Assembly (NCBI GenBank): GCA_000507305.1
Contig: DF240871.1
Span: 1-64,000 of the forward strand
From: Breviolum minutum Mf 1.05b.01
Lineage: Eukaryota; Sar; Dinophyceae; Suessiales; Symbiodiniaceae
DNA length: 64,000 nt
Direction: 5' to 3'
Shown here: positions 50,378-56,552 of the stretch, piece by piece
Numbering within the stretch: the stretch's first letter is position 1
Layout: each line of letters opens with the position of its first letter
The notes under the pieces: model-generated
The model's database searches: none
The model's input: only the letters and a program-made list of their open reading frames with translations
What the model was told of the DNA's origin: nothing
Position numbers and translations under genes: made by a program

Positions 50378-52340
50378 CCTCATTTTGGATATCAAGTCAA
50401 GTCCTTTCCAAAGAAAAACAGTCATTCTTAAGCAGTCCAACGATAATCGTCACAATTCTGGGCTTCAAAATCTCGTCACTTTTTGCATCGATTGGGCCTT
50501 GTAGAGCAATGCATTTGGGATACAAAATTGATGCATGACCATAAAGCAGTGTGTTCACTGAGGTTCCCTTATCTAATCGGTGGTTGAACCAACCCATCTG
50601 AAAAATCTGCTCCTTAAATGGGATCATTTCCCGAGGCAAAAAATTAAACAAAAATTGAAACCACCGACTAGTCAGGTCCCACCACCAGCATCCATCCCCG
50701 ACCGACCTACCACCCATGGGCAATTTCAACCGGCACAGTCCCGATGTACCGATTTATATGGGCCCTTTACTAACCTACTTTTTTGGGCCTGTGCCATGTA
50801 TTTTGACTATAAGGTACCTGACCTTACTCCGAATTTTTGAATAAACAAAAACACTGCGTGGACCCATCCCTCCAAGAAACCGTGTAGGCGCGTGTCGTTG
50901 CACTGGCACCATGGATACTTGGGGGTAAGGCCTGCCAAAGTGTTGAAGCAAGGTGTCGTAGATTCTAGATCCAAAATGGTTGGAAGACCATCCTTTCCTT
51001 TTTTGGAAGGCCTATTTTCAGTGGTTACGTTAGTTTCAGAGAGTGCAAAGTTCTGGTGTGATTCTTTGTTAATGGTGATTTGTTGTTTGATATAAAGACT
51101 ATATGGATTCGGTTTGGTTTAGTTTTTTTTGGTGAAAAGAAGACCGAAGGGTTGCTCGATGTTGTTAGATTTAGGGTTTTAAAAGTGAAAAAAAAAACAA
51201 GCTGTTCGGTCTTGATAGCCTTGGACTTGCAGGCTGGTTGCATGTCTGTAACGTCCGTACGTCCCTTTCATGGAACTCCATTGTGATGGCCAACAAGCAT
51301 CACACATTGCCAAGGGGAGGCAATTGAGACATCGCTTAGATGTCTTGATGATCTTCCAAACCTAAAAACCACCAATTGACCCTTGGAGGATTGTAGTTGT
51401 TCCCGATACAGTAGCGTTTATGATATTTTTGTTCTATGAGTTGAGTTTGGAGTTAGTACATGGTTCGTTTCTGCATCTAAAAAAACAATTTGGTTGATAC
51501 TAAGGTAGTTGTATCAATCAACTATCCAAATGGAAGATTTTTTGTAAATACCTAATATTCATTGTTTAAGTGTTAAAGCATCCGTGTCCTTAAAGTCAAG
51601 CATGGCATTTTTGCGGTGTTTGCAACTGTCCCCAAAAACCATAGCAATCACTCTCCCCGGGGGTTTCGTCGCCCCCTGTGCTCCAAATCGACACCTTCAC
51701 AACCTACCCACACTTTAGCACCAGGTAATATCCCACTAAGCCCGACCTGCAAACGTCGATCAGTTCCATGAAGTTCAGCAGTCTGTGCCTCTCAACAGAA
51801 AACTTATGACCAAACCAAAAGTCAAGAGTTTCTGCAACTGCATAAGGCTTTATTGGGTGGTGTACAACAACCCGTAAATTACCAACCGGATCACTCACTT
51901 CGTGGGAAAACCCTAAAGCATCAACAGACTCACTGATTTCGCGAATCTGATGTTTGCATCACCCTGCTAACAAACAGCCCCCCATCTTTTGGGTGAATTC
52001 TCATGGGCTCCGAAAGTTGCATCCCCCAAAATTCTCATCAAACTGGGCCAAGTTACTTCCAAAACATCTGAAAAAAAAACTGGAAGAGAATGGAAAGTCT
52101 TCCAAATGGATGAAAAAATGGTGGGTATTTCCCACCTTAAAACCCCCATCTATACAAAAAAAATAGCTGACTTCCACCCACACACCCCCCAAAAAAAAAA
52201 CACATGTCGAAAAAAAAATGGTTAGCTCCACCCAAAAAATCATCATCGGAGCCGGCCTTCAACAACTCTTCCTGCTGAGCCAAGAGACCTTCCGGGAAGG
52301 TCTCAGGGTGAGGCCCCCCGAGGTCGGTACCCGGTAGCGG
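25519..52340 (-). CDS. AMT: Ammonium transporter, AMT/Mep/Rh superfamily, 23 exons
   Basis: This membrane protein should carry ammonium across the plasma or symbiosome membrane. Exons 2-23 sum to 1260 nt (419 codons plus TGA) and exon 1 adds at least 20 residues, the usual family length. In order: LIVCGALVMFMQAGFAMVEA; RAKN; TLGWWASGWAFAYGG; NWFFQWAFCSAAATIVSG (pore Phe); VYPIIVAWTWGYGWLA (Trp); FMDFAGSGVVHMTGG (Asp and first pore His); AHSLPLMVLGTFILWFGWYG; FNCGSTL (Phe and Ser of the binding site); VAMNTTIAAATGGL; GGLCNGILAGLVSITAPCGN; VDDPIDAFAVHGAAGAWG (second pore His); HHGWSGFSC; ALIFLPFRLMG; KLRVSDEDQEYGIDSVKHSP; AKAY. Phases agree at all 21 junctions from exon 2 onward, with no stop, so it is probably functional. 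Introns run from about 0.28 to 4.1 kb. The start codon and exon 1 limits are unresolved. Odd point: SITAPCGN has Pro where the family has Gly. Confidence 0.93.
26503..26549 (-). CDS. AMT: AMT exon 22
   Basis: It encodes KLRVSDEDQEYGIDS, the cytosolic C-terminal motif of AMT proteins. Acceptor CGAG|GTAAG; donor GTCGCT. Confidence 0.88.
28029..28063 (-). CDS. AMT: AMT exon 21
   Basis: It encodes TALIFLPFRLM and one base. Acceptor TAAG|GAC; donor GTTTCT. Confidence 0.82.
28516..28600. repeat. Family III foldback, left part only
   Basis: CTAGTTGGTGGTTGAACCAA and CCCATTC match the left half of the element at 47278-47381. The right arm has been lost. Confidence 0.65.
28841..28872 (-). CDS. AMT: AMT exon 20
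   Basis: It encodes VLMIAIWSGF and two bases of Trp. Acceptor ATAG|GTG; donor GCCGCT (GC type). Confidence 0.8.
29783..29892. repeat. Foldback element, family IV
   Basis: The left arm TTGCCTCCCTGAAACGAACA pairs with TTTGTTGGTTTCAGGGAGGC at the right. It lies in AMT intron 19. Confidence 0.85.
30029..30082 (-). CDS. AMT: AMT exon 19
   Basis: It encodes GDDGCVKGGNGDALAANI. Acceptor GCAG|GGC; donor GTTGAG. Confidence 0.85.
30133..30257. repeat. Foldback with internal direct repeats
   Basis: The arms GTTTCCAAAAATAGGGGTGG and CCATTATTTTTGGAAAC pair imperfectly. The words CCAAATGG and TTTCCAAATGGATG recur several times inside. It lies in AMT intron 18. Confidence 0.7.
30474..30700. repeat. TACATA/GACATT-rich simple sequence
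   Basis: Imperfect 6-bp repeats of TACATA, GACATG and CACATA in AMT intron 18. Confidence 0.85.
30885..30970. repeat. (CCA)n/(CTA)n simple sequence
   Basis: Runs of CCA pass into CTA/CTG triplets just beyond the donor of AMT exon 18. Confidence 0.85.
30999..31037 (-). CDS. AMT: AMT exon 18
   Basis: It encodes DLHHGWSGFSCTA. Acceptor CCAG|GAC; donor GTCACT. Confidence 0.85.
31550..31628. repeat. Family II foldback, right half
   Basis: AAGTGGTGCAGGATTTATCT and CCATCAACAGTA match the right arm at 3868-3897. The left arm is missing. Confidence 0.7.
32071..32154 (-). CDS. AMT: AMT exon 17
   Basis: It encodes VDDPIDAFAVHGAAGAWGVL, then AAALFDWG, with the second pore His. Acceptor GCAG|GTG; donor GATCAC (GA type). 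Confidence 0.9.
32630..32711. repeat. Foldback element, family I
   Basis: GAAGTTTAACAGCAAACGCC pairs with GGCTTTTGCCGTTAAACTT. It is a diverged copy of 331-423, in AMT intron 16. Confidence 0.8.
32992..33020 (-). CDS. AMT: AMT exon 16, 29-nt microexon
   Basis: It encodes (G)ASSLLKKVK. Acceptor CCAG|GAGCC; donor GTAGGG. Confidence 0.85.
33310..33392. repeat. Family II foldback, right half
   Basis: GGATAAACTACCAACC and GGATTTCTGAACCATCAAAC match the right part of the family II elements. Confidence 0.65.
33820..33906 (-). CDS. AMT: AMT exon 15
   Basis: It encodes LVSITAPCGNVESFSAFFIA, then IIGALVYQ. Acceptor ACAG|GC; donor GTGACG. Confidence 0.9.
34583..34623 (-). CDS. AMT: AMT exon 14
   Basis: It encodes KYDIGGLCNGILA. 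Acceptor TCAG|GAAG; donor GCGCGA (GC type). Confidence 0.9.
35266..35356 (-). CDS. AMT: AMT exon 13
   Basis: It encodes MLAAQVAMNTTIAAATGGLV, then VFVLRMIML and two bases. Acceptor CGAG|GAATG; donor GATCCT (GA type). Confidence 0.9.
36065..36195. repeat. Foldback related to 21651-21757
   Basis: ACTAACATAGCAAGC at the left pairs with CCAGCCATGTTAGT at the right. CCATCTTTAATAGG is shared with the 21.7-kb copy. Confidence 0.7.
36270..36319 (-). CDS. AMT: AMT exon 12
   Basis: It encodes YGFNCGSTLGMKDNAT. Acceptor CCAG|GTATGG; donor GAGCTG (GA type). Confidence 0.9.
36425..36528. repeat. Foldback element, family III
   Basis: TTGGTGGTTTCAACCCATTT at the left pairs with TTTGAAACCACCACC at the right. 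TATATGTA flanks both ends, though the surrounding sequence is simple. It lies in AMT intron 11. Confidence 0.8.
36972..36983 (-). CDS. AMT: AMT exon 11, 12-nt microexon
   Basis: CCCAG|GTGGTTCGGATG|GCTCCT supplies the last base of Leu, then Trp-Phe-Gly and two bases of Trp. It is the only segment found that joins FI-L and W-YGFN in phase, giving the conserved LWFGWYGFN. Confidence 0.8.
37557..37765. repeat. (ACACATA)-type simple sequence
   Basis: About 200 bp of CACATA, CACGCA and TATACA words in AMT intron 10. Confidence 0.9.
37997..38039 (-). CDS. AMT: AMT exon 10
   Basis: It encodes AHSLPLMVLGTFI and two bases of Leu. Acceptor GCAG|GAGCCC; donor GTCAAC. Confidence 0.88.
38320..38394 (-). 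CDS. AMT: AMT exon 9
   Basis: It encodes GVGALVGAIIAGPRTGRFES, then PDEF. The donor GAGCCG (GA type) and the next exon share the bases GAGCC. Confidence 0.9.
38769..38810 (-). CDS. AMT: AMT exon 8
   Basis: It encodes FMDFAGSGVVHMT with the conserved Asp and pore His. Acceptor ACAG|GC; donor GCAACA (GC type). Confidence 0.9.
39900..42000 (-). mobile_element. Retroelement fragment inside AMT intron 7
   Basis: Minus-strand frames at 41616-41999, 40501-40896, 40473-40664 and 39905-40480 suggest one decayed element running from about 42.0 to 39.9 kb. Cys/His clusters appear (VCNVCN; CTCPKCGAGLPH; CRKCCVCG), followed by a 2A-like motif. The stretch is less A-rich than the rest of the intron. No polymerase is visible, so the class is inferred from the 2A-like motif, which is known in several LINE lineages. 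Confidence 0.5.
39905..40480 (-). pseudogene. Retroelement N-terminal ORF with 2A-like motif
   Basis: This 191-codon frame contains DLLCAEGIEPNPGP, with its last eight residues at 40124-40147. Canonical 2A peptides end D-V/I-E-x-N-P-G-P and make the ribosome skip the last peptide bond; here Gly replaces Asp. The upstream part has CRKCCVCG and paired His residues like a degenerate zinc finger. The frame probably continues the one at 40501-40896 after a frameshift near 40660. Confidence 0.55.
42196..42277. repeat. Short foldback element
   Basis: TACCCTCCAGGGAAC pairs with GTTAGTTCCCAGCAGGGTA. It lies in AMT intron 7. Confidence 0.65.
42421..42640. repeat. Two foldbacks in tandem sharing the middle arm
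   Basis: Arms run GATACACCCTGGAAGATTAA, then inverted ATAATCTTCCACGGTGTACA, then direct TACACCCTGAAAAATTAATA, then inverted TTAATCTTCCGGGGTGTATC. The block ends 35 bp short of AMT exon 7, just inside intron 7. Confidence 0.85.
42676..42745 (-). CDS. AMT: AMT exon 7
   Basis: It encodes AWVYPIIVAWTWGYGWLASM, then NSV and one base. The donor is the non-canonical GCCGAT, the only choice that gives the NSVGFMDFAG continuity. Confidence 0.88.
43501..43640 (-). CDS. AMT: AMT exon 6
   Basis: It encodes QFEPTTAPLNWFFQWAFCSA, then AATIVSGGVAERVSF and FFSFMMT, including the conserved pore Phe and the GGVAER motif. Acceptor AAG|GTC; donor GTGGGT. Confidence 0.9.
44162..44235. repeat. Family III foldback remnant
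   Basis: CGAACCAACCCATTTTGAAA and GTGCGTCAATTTCC match the interior of family III. The arms are worn. Confidence 0.5.
46206..46318. repeat. Interspersed repeat, family V
   Basis: TATATAACCCAACCAACCAG and GGTTTTTTCATTGCTCA recur at 47960-48062 and weakly at 31462-31505. Confidence 0.6.
47278..47381. repeat. Foldback element, family III, with 7-bp target duplication
   Basis: CTAGTTGGTGGTT at the left and AACCACCAACTAG at the right are exact reverse complements. TTGTCAT lies on both sides (47271-47277 and 47382-47388). The 104-bp element sits in AMT intron 5 and is the clearest complete copy. Confidence 0.92.
47741..47867 (-). CDS. AMT: AMT exon 5
   Basis: It encodes VQNIMLKNLTDVCVGTLGWW, then ASGWAFAYGG and ENGFM. 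Acceptor AAG|GTG; donor taken as GTTCCT. Confidence 0.88.
47960..48062. repeat. Interspersed repeat, family V
   Basis: It shares CTATATAA, AACAACCAGG and TTTTTTTCATTGCTCA with 46206-46318. Confidence 0.6.
49042..49066 (-). CDS. AMT: AMT exon 4, 25-nt microexon
   Basis: It encodes the end of Glu and AGSCRAKN, the conserved loop after membrane segment 1. Acceptor CGAG|GG and donor GTGCCT. Phase is exact on both sides. Confidence 0.85.
49384..49440 (-). CDS. AMT: AMT exon 3
   Basis: Acceptor AAG|G completes the Trp codon. It encodes LIVCGALVMFMQAGFAMV and the start of Glu, with donor GTGACC. This is membrane segment 1. Confidence 0.88.
49929..49965. repeat. (TA)n microsatellite
   Basis: ATATAT run in AMT intron 1. 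A second, shorter one lies near 50056. Confidence 0.5.
50186..50223 (-). CDS. AMT: AMT exon 2
   Basis: It encodes TEEKLTGALDHI and the first two bases of a Trp codon, with donor GTACCT. The acceptor CCAG|ACC is the only one placed that is not followed by G, so the 5' limit is less certain. Confidence 0.7.
50331..50376. repeat. (GAT)n microsatellite
   Basis: About 15 GAT units in AMT intron 1. Confidence 0.95.
50575..50671. repeat. Foldback element, family III
   Basis: TAATCGGTGGTTGAACCAAC at the left pairs with TTGAAACCACCGACTAG at the right. It lies in AMT intron 1. Confidence 0.8.
51704..51957 (-). CDS. Unidentified open frame of about 85 codons in AMT intron 1
   Basis: It reads SESVDALGFSHEVSDPVGNL, then RVVVHHPIKPYAVAETLDFW, FGHKFSVERHRLLNFMELID and VCRSGLVGYYLVLKCG, then a stop. 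It is much longer than neighbouring exons, has an even amino-acid mix, and lacks the homopolymer runs that open most spurious frames here. No family was recognised. It could be a retroposed or mobile-element fragment. The 5' limit is set by an upstream stop, not by a clear acceptor. Confidence 0.35.
52245..52340 (-). CDS. AMT: AMT exon 1 (limits approximate)
   Basis: It encodes PETFPEGLLAQQEELLKAGS, then D. The QQ.ELL pattern precedes the first membrane segment in dinoflagellate transporters I know. A GA donor after GSD would give phase 0. The initiating Met was not located. Confidence 0.6.
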
Positions 52341-52978
52341 GGTTGGTGTGTGACTTCTCCAAGTTTCCCATGGGTTTTTTTGGTTGGTAAAAACCCTACA
52401 GTTTTTTAATACTCGTAAAATTATGCAAGAATACATGTGTGTATACATGTACAACTGTTTTTTTTGAGAATAAGTCTTTTTGTAGGTAGTGGAGATTATA
52501 CCTCGAACCCAAGTGTGCTCTATTTTGGGTACATGATAGGTATAAACTATGCCACTATGCACTGCATGTAAAGAGCATTGAAGAGTGAAGTTACATGCAT
52601 TGATATCTGACTGATATCTATCAAGCTTGAGGTTTTGCAGGTGTCGTCAAAAAAACACAAAACAGGTACCTCCTGGACCTCCTGGTTCTACTAATACTGA
52701 ATCAGGCAAGCCAATTTTGCCAAAAAAAAACGAACTTGCAACTTTATCCCAATGATTTCGGAAATATATCTCCTACAAATCTCTAAGAAATCTCTCCCTT
52801 CAGTTGAAGCAAGCAAATTCTCTTTCCACCCACCCAAGCCAGTTTTCAAAAGGTTTTCACCAGCCGCCAAGGGACGTTCTAAGGTCGCAACACCTCAGAT
52901 TCTTCCCAGCAAGGCGTTGGTTGAGTGGGTTTGGATTTTTGGAGAATTTTCAAATTTGGCAGGGACGGTTTTCTAAAG

Positions 52979-53035
52979 TGGTGGTGAAAAAACCCAACCC
53001 ATCTGAAAAATATGCGCAAGTCAAATTTGTTCATA
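52979..53035. repeat. Family III foldback remnant
   Basis: GTGGTGGTGAAAAAACCCAA and CCCATCTGAAAAATATGCGC match the left half of family III. Confidence 0.5.
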
Positions 53036-53381
53036 GTCAACAAAGAAACAATATTGATCTGTTTGTTTGTTTTTCGGTGACCAATTTACAAAGGTGAAGT
53101 TTTGAACTTGTGATCTGGATTTTTTGCAATGAGATTGCTCCCTGAGATCTTAAACTACATCTCTACCAAGTTTACTGGAATCGAATAAGTGTTCACCACT
53201 GGCCCATCTAAAATCGACCTTGAAGTGGTGAAATCACTTCCGAATGCAAAGGATAAATCTGGATGAAAGGCTCATTATTAATTCGAAATCTTTGGCCGAC
53301 TGCAAGCCGGTGTATTATTTCCCTTTCTAAAAAAAAAACAGTAGCTTTTTGGGGATGCTTTCCAGATGACGTCAGGCGTAA

Positions 53382-53478
53382 GTGCACCCTCCTGGGAAAA
53401 AACATATCCCCTGAAAAGTCAATTTTGAAGATGTTTTCCTTTTCCCAAGGTAGGATATGTTGGTTCCCTAGAGTGTAA
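53382..53478. repeat. Foldback element related to family I
   Basis: GTGCACCCTCCTGGG and AACATATCCCCTGAAAA at the left pair with GGATATGTTGGTTCCCTAGA and GTGTA at the right. Confidence 0.7.
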
Positions 53479-53521
53479 ATCATCCAGATGAGAAAAAAAA
53501 CACCATCATCATAATTTGAGT

Positions 53522-53635
53522 ATTACACCTCCTAAACTACTGGCTGGACTCTAAAAATGATGGAAATTCCAAGTTCGGAATCTCCTTTTGCAAGGATCAA
53601 TTTTCAGCTGCCATGTTCGTTTTGGGGGGTGTAAT
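53522..53635. repeat. Foldback element
   Basis: ATTACACCTCC and GGGGGGTGTAAT form inverted ends. Inside, CTGGCTGGA faces TTCAGCTGCCATG. Confidence 0.7.
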
Positions 53636-53687
53636 TTGAAGTGATCAAACCCAAAAACTGGCCCAACAATCCCATCAACAAAGTCGT

Positions 53688-53806
53688 CACTACAGTAGCT
53701 GGTTGGTGGTTGAACCAACCCCCCAAAACAAAATATATGAGTCAAATCGGATCACTTAATTTTCCCCAAGGTTCCGGGGTGATTTTTTTTTAAACCAGCA
53801 GCTATA
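53688..53806. repeat. Foldback element, family III
   Basis: CTACAGTAGCTGGTTGGTGG at the left pairs with AAACCAGCAGCTATAG at the right. AGTCGT occurs just outside both ends. Confidence 0.75.
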
Positions 53807-53830
53807 GTCGTAGAGAATTTTTGAAAAAGG

Positions 53831-54433
53831 TTGCCTTTTCCCAAAGCCTTGGTAAAAATTTTGGGGGAAGATTTTCAATCATTCCTATACAACCAACATG
53901 AGAAACCAACACAAGTTGATCTCCAAAACACCACCAGGAACGACACTCATCCAACCTATGAAGCATATATCTCCAAGGAACGAGTTTCCAAGGATGTGTC
54001 AGCAACCACAACGGAGAGGAGACCAAGGCAAGCAGCATTTCCAAGGAGACGTGCCATTGCTGAAGTTCAAGGAGTCCAAAAAGTCGAGGACCTGTCGAAG
54101 GTCCAACCCGAAAGGTGGGAGAAAAGTTCGAAGTTGTTAGTTTTCGGCTGCAAATGTTCATCAAGATGTGCGTTTTCATTGTTGATTTTAGTTGCTTGCT
54201 ATCACTCCAAAACGTGGATGTCTCAGGCAAAAGACCCACACAGTTGGACTATGGTTTTCCCATTAAAAAAAAGATTGGCGAAAAAAATCATCCACAGTTC
54301 ATTGAAAAAAAGAGCATTTTTGAAGGAGTTTGGAGTTGGTTTGTGCCTTGCAACCTTTCAACCAACCTTCAAAGGGATAGTTGGATGTAGCCAACGTACC
54401 CCTAGGAGAAATCCCAAAATAAGCCCTATATAG
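53831..54433 (+). other. Open frame of uncertain status
   Basis: A 200-codon plus-strand frame includes the charged stretch SKERVSKDVSATTTERRPRQ and AIAEVQGVQKVEDLSKVQPE. The minus strand is also open over much of it. It could hold an exon at about 53.89-54.11 kb, but the strand cannot be settled and no family was recognised. Confidence 0.25.
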
Positions 54434-54919
54434 GTGAGTATTTATGGGTTAATTATAGAGAGCGGGGGACTGTGAGCGTGCACTTTTTAAACCTTTTAGT
54501 AGTTGTCTATAGTTGTCTTATAGCAACCTTTCCACAAGCAGCATGCATTGTACAAGCTGGCTTCTTCTCAGAAAAGGTTGAAAGGTGATTGTTCTAAAGT
54601 TCAATTCTCTAGAACGTTATCTTTATCTTTATACTTACAAAGCAGCTATGTTTCAAGACATGTGCGGTTTGAAGCGATTTTCCTTAAAGTAGAGCTATTG
54701 CCGTCTATTTGGTAGAGCACCTTTACCTTTAAACGTCTATAGCAGGTGGTCAGGGGGGGGTGGAGTTGTGAAAACAATAATTTGATGTTTTTGGAAGAAG
54801 GTACACCACACAAGAGCCAAGCGCCTGACAAATAATCCTGTCATTGTAGGTAGGGCTTATCTTCCTAACCAAAATGCTTCCCTATAGTCCATGTGTTTTT
54901 TTCAATAGTAATTGTAAAA
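54434..54919. other. Intergenic, nothing recognised
   Basis: No exon, repeat or RNA gene was recognised. Confidence 0.4.
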
Positions 54920-55414
54920 ATCATCGTTGCAAAGAAAACTGCACTCTTCCTAACAAAAACTCTTCTAAATAAGTCAGCTTTTTCATTTTGAAGCAATCTT
55001 TACTCTTGCCAACAAACACCGCCCCTAGAATCTACCTTTTGTTTCCAAAAAGTCCGGTCTAGAAGAAGCCCTACTCTTCCAGAAAAGCGCATTTTCTTGA
55101 TGTCCTTTTTTAACTGTTTGTTCTTTGAAGTCACCTTTTTCATTGTGAAGAAATCTTTACTATTTCGAGCAAACACTGTCCTTATAATTTACTGTAGTCC
55201 TGTCTGGAACCGAGCCCTACTCTTCCAAAATAGTGGTTTCCCTACATGCATCAACTTTCTGGTTTTCATTGTGAAGAAACCTTTACTCTTCCTAACAAAC
55301 ACTATCCATGTAATCGACTTTCCTTTTCGAAAAAGCCCGACCTTTAGAGAAATAAGACTTTTCCTATGTGTATCAACTGAACTTTTCTGAGTAGTCCGTT
55401 CTTTCAAGAAAAAA
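54920..55414. repeat. Diverged tandem repeat running into the gap
   Basis: Units share TTTTTCATTGTGAAGAAATC, then TTTACTCTTCCTAACAAACA, and CCCTACTCTTCCA. They start near 54980, 55133 and 55260, with a weaker one near 54925. Spacing is about 125-155 bp. Confidence 0.65.
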
Positions 55415-55645
55415 NNNNNNNNNNNNNNNNNNNNNNNNNNNNNNNNNNNNNNNNNNNNNNNNNNNNNNNNNNNNNNNNNNNNNNNNNNNNNNNNNNNNNN
55501 NNNNNNNNNNNNNNNNNNNNNNNNNNNNNNNNNNNNNNNNNNNNNNNNNNNNNNNNNNNNNNNNNNNNNNNNNNNNNNNNNNNNNNNNNNNNNNNNNNNN
55601 NNNNNNNNNNNNNNNNNNNNNNNNNNNNNNNNNNNNNNNNNNNNN
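55415..55645. other. Assembly gap (231 N)
   Basis: Run of N. Frames that read across it are meaningless. Single N bases also occur at 11457 and 14929. Confidence 0.99.
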
Positions 55646-56552
55646 TTTTTTTCTTTGCTTTTTGTCATGCAGAAGATTTTTGTGTGTTGGAGCAATGTCT
55701 GCCAGAGGGTTGAGTTCCTGCATTTGCCAAAGGTTTGCTTGGATTGACATGCATTTTATGTGCATTTTGCGCACGCTCGTGCTCCCCTGTTCTGTAATTA
55801 TAACTATCCCCAAGAAACCACTCTTTTGCGGTCTCACCAGTCTCACCAGTTGTATCAATGTCATTCTTGATCCATCTCCTGTTATCTACTTCAATGGCTG
55901 CTTCCGAGTTCGCCTTTCTTCCAACTCCATGGTTTGGGTTAGATGTGTGTGTTTTTCTTCCTTCCGAAATTTCCCAACTTCAATCCGATCACAGCCATCC
56001 ATCAAGACGCTGCAGACCCAAACACGTCACTTTTCGTCGCCTGGTTTCAGCAGAAGATTTTGGCACAGAGATGTCCCCCGAGGTACTGAGGAGCCGAAAA
56101 CTGGCCACAGAGATTTGGCTAGGATTCGGGCATCCCGAAATGGTAATTTTTGTTTCAACAGCCCCAAAGGGCTGACCCGAAATGGTGTGAATTTTTGCTG
56201 GTCATCCCAGCAATTCTATTTTGAAAACATACCTTTAAAGCATCCAAAATGCTGAATCTTTTGCTGAGTAATCAACTTCAAAACCTGGTTTGTTGGGCTA
56301 TCTTGGAGGAAACGTATGGTCAAAAATGAGATTTGACAAAAAAAAACACCCCCAAAAAATTGGGCCAGCTTCTTCCAAGTGACCTTTTGATCACCCAACT
56401 GGAGATCACTTAACCCCTGAAAAGGTCACTTAAAACACCCCCAAAAAGGTCACTTTTTGAAGAACTTGGGGGAAAGATTTTTTTGGTTGAAAAAGGTATC
56501 CCCAGAAGCCTCAATGATTCCTATTCGACACTACTCCGGTGGGCATTGTCGA
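55646..56552. other. Spacer after gene B with ambiguous open frames
   Basis: Both strands are open around 56003-56141. The plus strand offers SAEDFGTEMSPEVLRSRKLA with a GTAATT donor; the minus strand offers ISVASFRLLSTSGDISVP. I cannot choose between them. Confidence 0.3.

Noticed and set aside
55189-55864. Two minus-strand frames of over 160 codons
   Set aside because: Most of their length is the run of N.
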